This document shows positions 29,132 through 31,900 of a stretch of 31,900 bases of DNA, piece after piece. Source of the stretch: Acanthamoeba lenticulata (lineage: Eukaryota > Discosea > Longamoebia > Acanthamoebidae); assembly GCA_002179805.1 (NCBI GenBank), contig NAVB01001005.1, positions 1-31,900 on the forward strand, written 5' to 3'. Below the pieces are notes generated by a model. The model did not search any database. It saw only the letters and a list, made by a program, of their open reading frames with translations, and was not told the origin of the DNA. Every line of letters begins with the position of its first letter. The first letter of the stretch is position 1. The translations under genes were made by a program, and so were the position numbers.

Positions 29132-31900
29132 TCAGAGTGCGTCATCTTGTTCACGGCCATGATCGTTGAGGGCATGATCAAGATCCAAAGTAGATCGGCC
29201 CATTCTCTTGTTGCGCTGCCAGACCACCACCAGCGCCACGACTATGACCGCCACCACCACGACCACGGCCACAGGAATCGCCACAGCCGTAGCCACAATC
29301 AGTGCGGTGTTGTCACTTCCGCCGCCGCTGTCCGGCTTGGAGGAGCCCGTGAGGAGCACGCCCAGCCCGAGACTGGGATCGTAGAAGATCGACTGGTTGA
29401 ACGACGGGAACGCCAGTTCCAGCATGTAGTAGTAGTCGTAGTTGTTGTTGTCTGGCGTAGTTGTACCATTCAGCACAACGGTGAGGTTGTGGTTGATGGG
29501 CGTGACCTGATCATCGATCATGGCAGCGTCGAACACTGCAACGGATGCGACCGCGCGGCCGGCGTCGAGTTGCACGATGTAGGTGGTCATGCCCGGCTGC
29601 GGCGTGTCGCTCTTCCGGATCAGTGTCGCAGCCGCCTCGTCCGCGGAAAGTCGCGCTGATGACGGGTTGGTGGCGCTGCTCAACAGGTTCGAGAGCTGGT
29701 ACCGCAGCACCAGACCCTGGCTCCCGGCGCTTGCCGACGTGCCGTCGGGCGTGGTGAGGTTGATCGACCACTTGAGCGAGCCGGCGCCAATGGAGAAGTT
29801 GGTCCCGGCGAACGCACTCGCCGACGAGTTGGGAAAGAAGGAGTAGGTCTGCTCCACGCTCGATGCATTGTCCAGCCGCGCACCGTATACGTAGGTCGTT
29901 GTGCCGTTGTTGCTGCTGTTCGCCTCTTGTGTGACGTTGTACTCTAAAGTGGGCCAAGCTGTCAGTTCCTCCCAACAAGGTCAAAAATTGGTTTTTAATG
30001 CCATGACATAACAGGTACCGCTTGGCGTCGATGTGGTGTTGCCTACGAGCAGGCTCACCAGGCTCAGCTGTACTGCCACGCCTCTGCTCGAGGACGAGCT
30101 TGAACCTCCTGCTCCTGCTGTTCAGGTGATAGGGAATGACGATTTAGTGGAGGGCCCTCATGAGGCCTCCTCAGCTGCAGAGTGGTACCAGTGGTGCCTG
30201 AGACAGAGACCGACGGCGTGCTGTTGCTGAACGTGGCCGTCGTGTTGACCACCAATGGCGTGATGAACAGTGGCGTTGGTGACGGTGAAGCGTTGACCTT
30301 CGGGCAGTCATCTGTGGTGTCGCGATTCATCGGTGCGTTGAAACGTGTTTGGCTTGTCAGCAGGCCCCGAGGCGGGAGAGAAGAACAGAATCGAGCGTAC
30401 CGCGGACGCCTGCTGTGGCGTCGCCCTTGACAAAGATGATGTAGTCCAGAGAGCCCGGCGCTTGAATGCGCGTGCAGCACGGCCTCGAATCACCACACAC
30501 AAAACCTTTGGCAGAGGAGGCTCCTGGCGCTGTGTAGATGTACACGGGCTCGCTTTGCGTCCACGACTGCGTGCCAAGGCTCATGTCGATGCCTGTCGAC
30601 AGGGACAGACAGCCCACAAGGCATCAGCGCCCACCAACCGCCGGTTCAGGCGTGGTCTCGTACCGATGGCGGCATTCTGGATGTTGATCGTCGCCGCGGC
30701 CTGCTGCTGCCAGAAGGACTGGGCCGACGAGGCAAAGATCACACCTAACCACCAACACCGGAGGTCAGACGTGCCCACGCCATGCCTCTCGGGACTAGAG
30801 CGTGAACAGAGGCTCCTGACGTGCCTGTTCCGGTATCCGTGCTGATGGTGGCCGCTTTCCTCTGAATCCAGGTGGACCCGTTCACGAGCGCCAGGCCTTG
30901 ACACATCCCCACCGACCGAAAGTGAGACGGGTAGTGATGGCGGTGGTGGTGTCATGACGTTGAGGGGCGCGGGCACCAGCGGGGTTGGTGGCGGTGCCCG
31001 CGGAGGCGCCCGTGATGGTGACGTTGAGCGTGCCGCCCTGGTCGAACGTGCCACCCTTCAGCCACACGCCAATGATCGCGCCCGTTCCGGTGATGGTTGT
31101 CCGGGTGTCCGCACTCGACGCCCAGTTCCCCTCGACGAAGGCGCCTGCCATTTGACCAACATCCCCCCCCCCGGGTGAGTCAGTACTCCCCAAGGCCAAC
31201 AAGCTCTTGCGTGGTCCCTGCCACCGGTACCATATCCATTGCCATCAGAGGCAACCGCGTTGATCATGGTGTCGGCCTGCTGGGTCCAGGTGGCGTTCTC
31301 ATGAACCCGAATTCCTGCGCACACACATGTTTCCCCGAAGATACGCGTTGGGGGAAGGGTGATCAGTATTGGAGTTTCTTGCTCGTCGGCCTGGTGGTGC
31401 GCTGTTGTGCCTAGTCCTGCCACGGACGAGACGGTGCTGATCCAGGTCGGCCCTTTCTGCTCCCACACACTGTAGGGATCCGCATTCACGCCTTGAAACG
31501 CGCTCGAGGCGTGACCCACATACCCCAATCAGCGTGCAATCGGGTGGTCATGACAAGAGCACTCTTTCGATGGAGGACGGGGGGTTCGCTATAGCTGCTG
31601 CTGCTGTACCAAGGCTCTCCAAGACCGAGATGTTGGCCATCGTGTTCTGATTCCACCTGCTACTCCCTTGCAGGTGCACTCCTGTGTTTTTGTGGTTTTT
31701 TGTGTTTTGTGTTTTCATATAAATATATATTGTGTTTTTTGTGTTGAATGATTGTCTTGCGAGCTACGTGCGGTGCACACACGAGACTGAAAAAATCGTA
31801 CCTGAGCCATAAGAGGCGTCCCTCACGGTGTTGATGGTCACCGAACCGTTCTGTGTCCACACACCACCCGGCTCGGCGATCACGCCTGATGGAATCGTTT
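29132..31900 (-). CDS. Cell-surface type I membrane protein built of one-exon repeats, 5' end off the right edge
   Basis: Visible exons: 31885-31802, 31681-31610, 31491-31411, 31314-31231, 31144-30977, 30896-30825, 30744-30664, 30592-30506, 30460-30401, 30311-30189, 30072-30019, 29943-29132 (about 592 aa). Eight units of 24-29 residues share G-[VI]-x(6-8)-W-x-Q, then an Ile/Val-rich strand. Examples are GVWTQNGSVTINT, ATWTQQADTMINAV, STWIQRKAATIST and SFWQQQAAATINI. Exon 31144-30977 holds a fused or diverged pair. After these comes a Ser/Thr/Pro- and Asn-rich, glycosylation-prone region, a globular part (EQTYSFFPNSSASAF... with NLTVVLNG), and one hydrophobic helix rich in Val. A basic stop-transfer QRNKR and a 28-residue acidic tail end the protein. 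This is an extracellular, single-pass layout; the signal peptide must lie beyond the edge. The repeats suggest a beta-helix or beta-solenoid, possibly an adhesin or recognition protein; function is inference. Every visible intron is phase 1, and two appear to be GC-AG. Confidence 0.72.

Overview
The window is nuclear DNA of an intron-dense, GC-rich protist. It most likely comes from Acanthamoeba or a close amoebozoan relative. The evidence is short introns (about 45-270 nt) in almost every gene, splice donors dominated by GTACG, conserved eukaryotic proteins (NOG1, COG7), and an F-box protein with tandem WARANGCPWD-type repeats of the kind known from Acanthamoeba and its giant viruses. Exon models were built by hand from splice sites plus reading-phase continuity. 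Nearly all of them close in frame.

Layout, left to right: NOG1 ribosome-biogenesis GTPase (minus, 3' end off the left edge); a 14-exon amino-acid permease (plus); a small METTL21-like methyltransferase (minus); an intact F-box/27-residue-repeat protein (minus) and, head to head with it, a frameshifted paralogue (plus); a secreted GH16 laminarinase-like glucanase (minus); a 390-aa conserved-looking protein that I do not recognise (minus); a peptide deformylase (minus); a type II membrane glycosyltransferase (plus); the Golgi tether subunit COG7 (minus, 20 exons); an F-box/WD-like protein (plus); a very large helical protein with an acidic tail (plus); and a cell-surface type I membrane protein made of one short repeat per exon (minus, start off the right edge).

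The genes are packed closely. Intergenic gaps are mostly about 70-275 bp, and only one exceeds 300 bp (1790-2391). Neighbours do not form a pathway. Functionally they are housekeeping genes (NOG1, COG7, deformylase), secretory or surface genes (GH16, glycosyltransferase, permease, repeat protein) and ubiquitin-adaptor-like genes (F-box). I saw no tRNA, rRNA, CRISPR array or transposon.

Most worth a second look: the right-edge surface protein whose visible exons are all phase 1-1 modules, with two apparent GC-AG introns; the inverted F-box repeat pair with one decaying copy; a splice site in the large helical gene that can act as acceptor or donor and gives two in-frame isoforms; the possible fusion of that gene to the F-box/WD gene; and the unrecognised 390-aa family.
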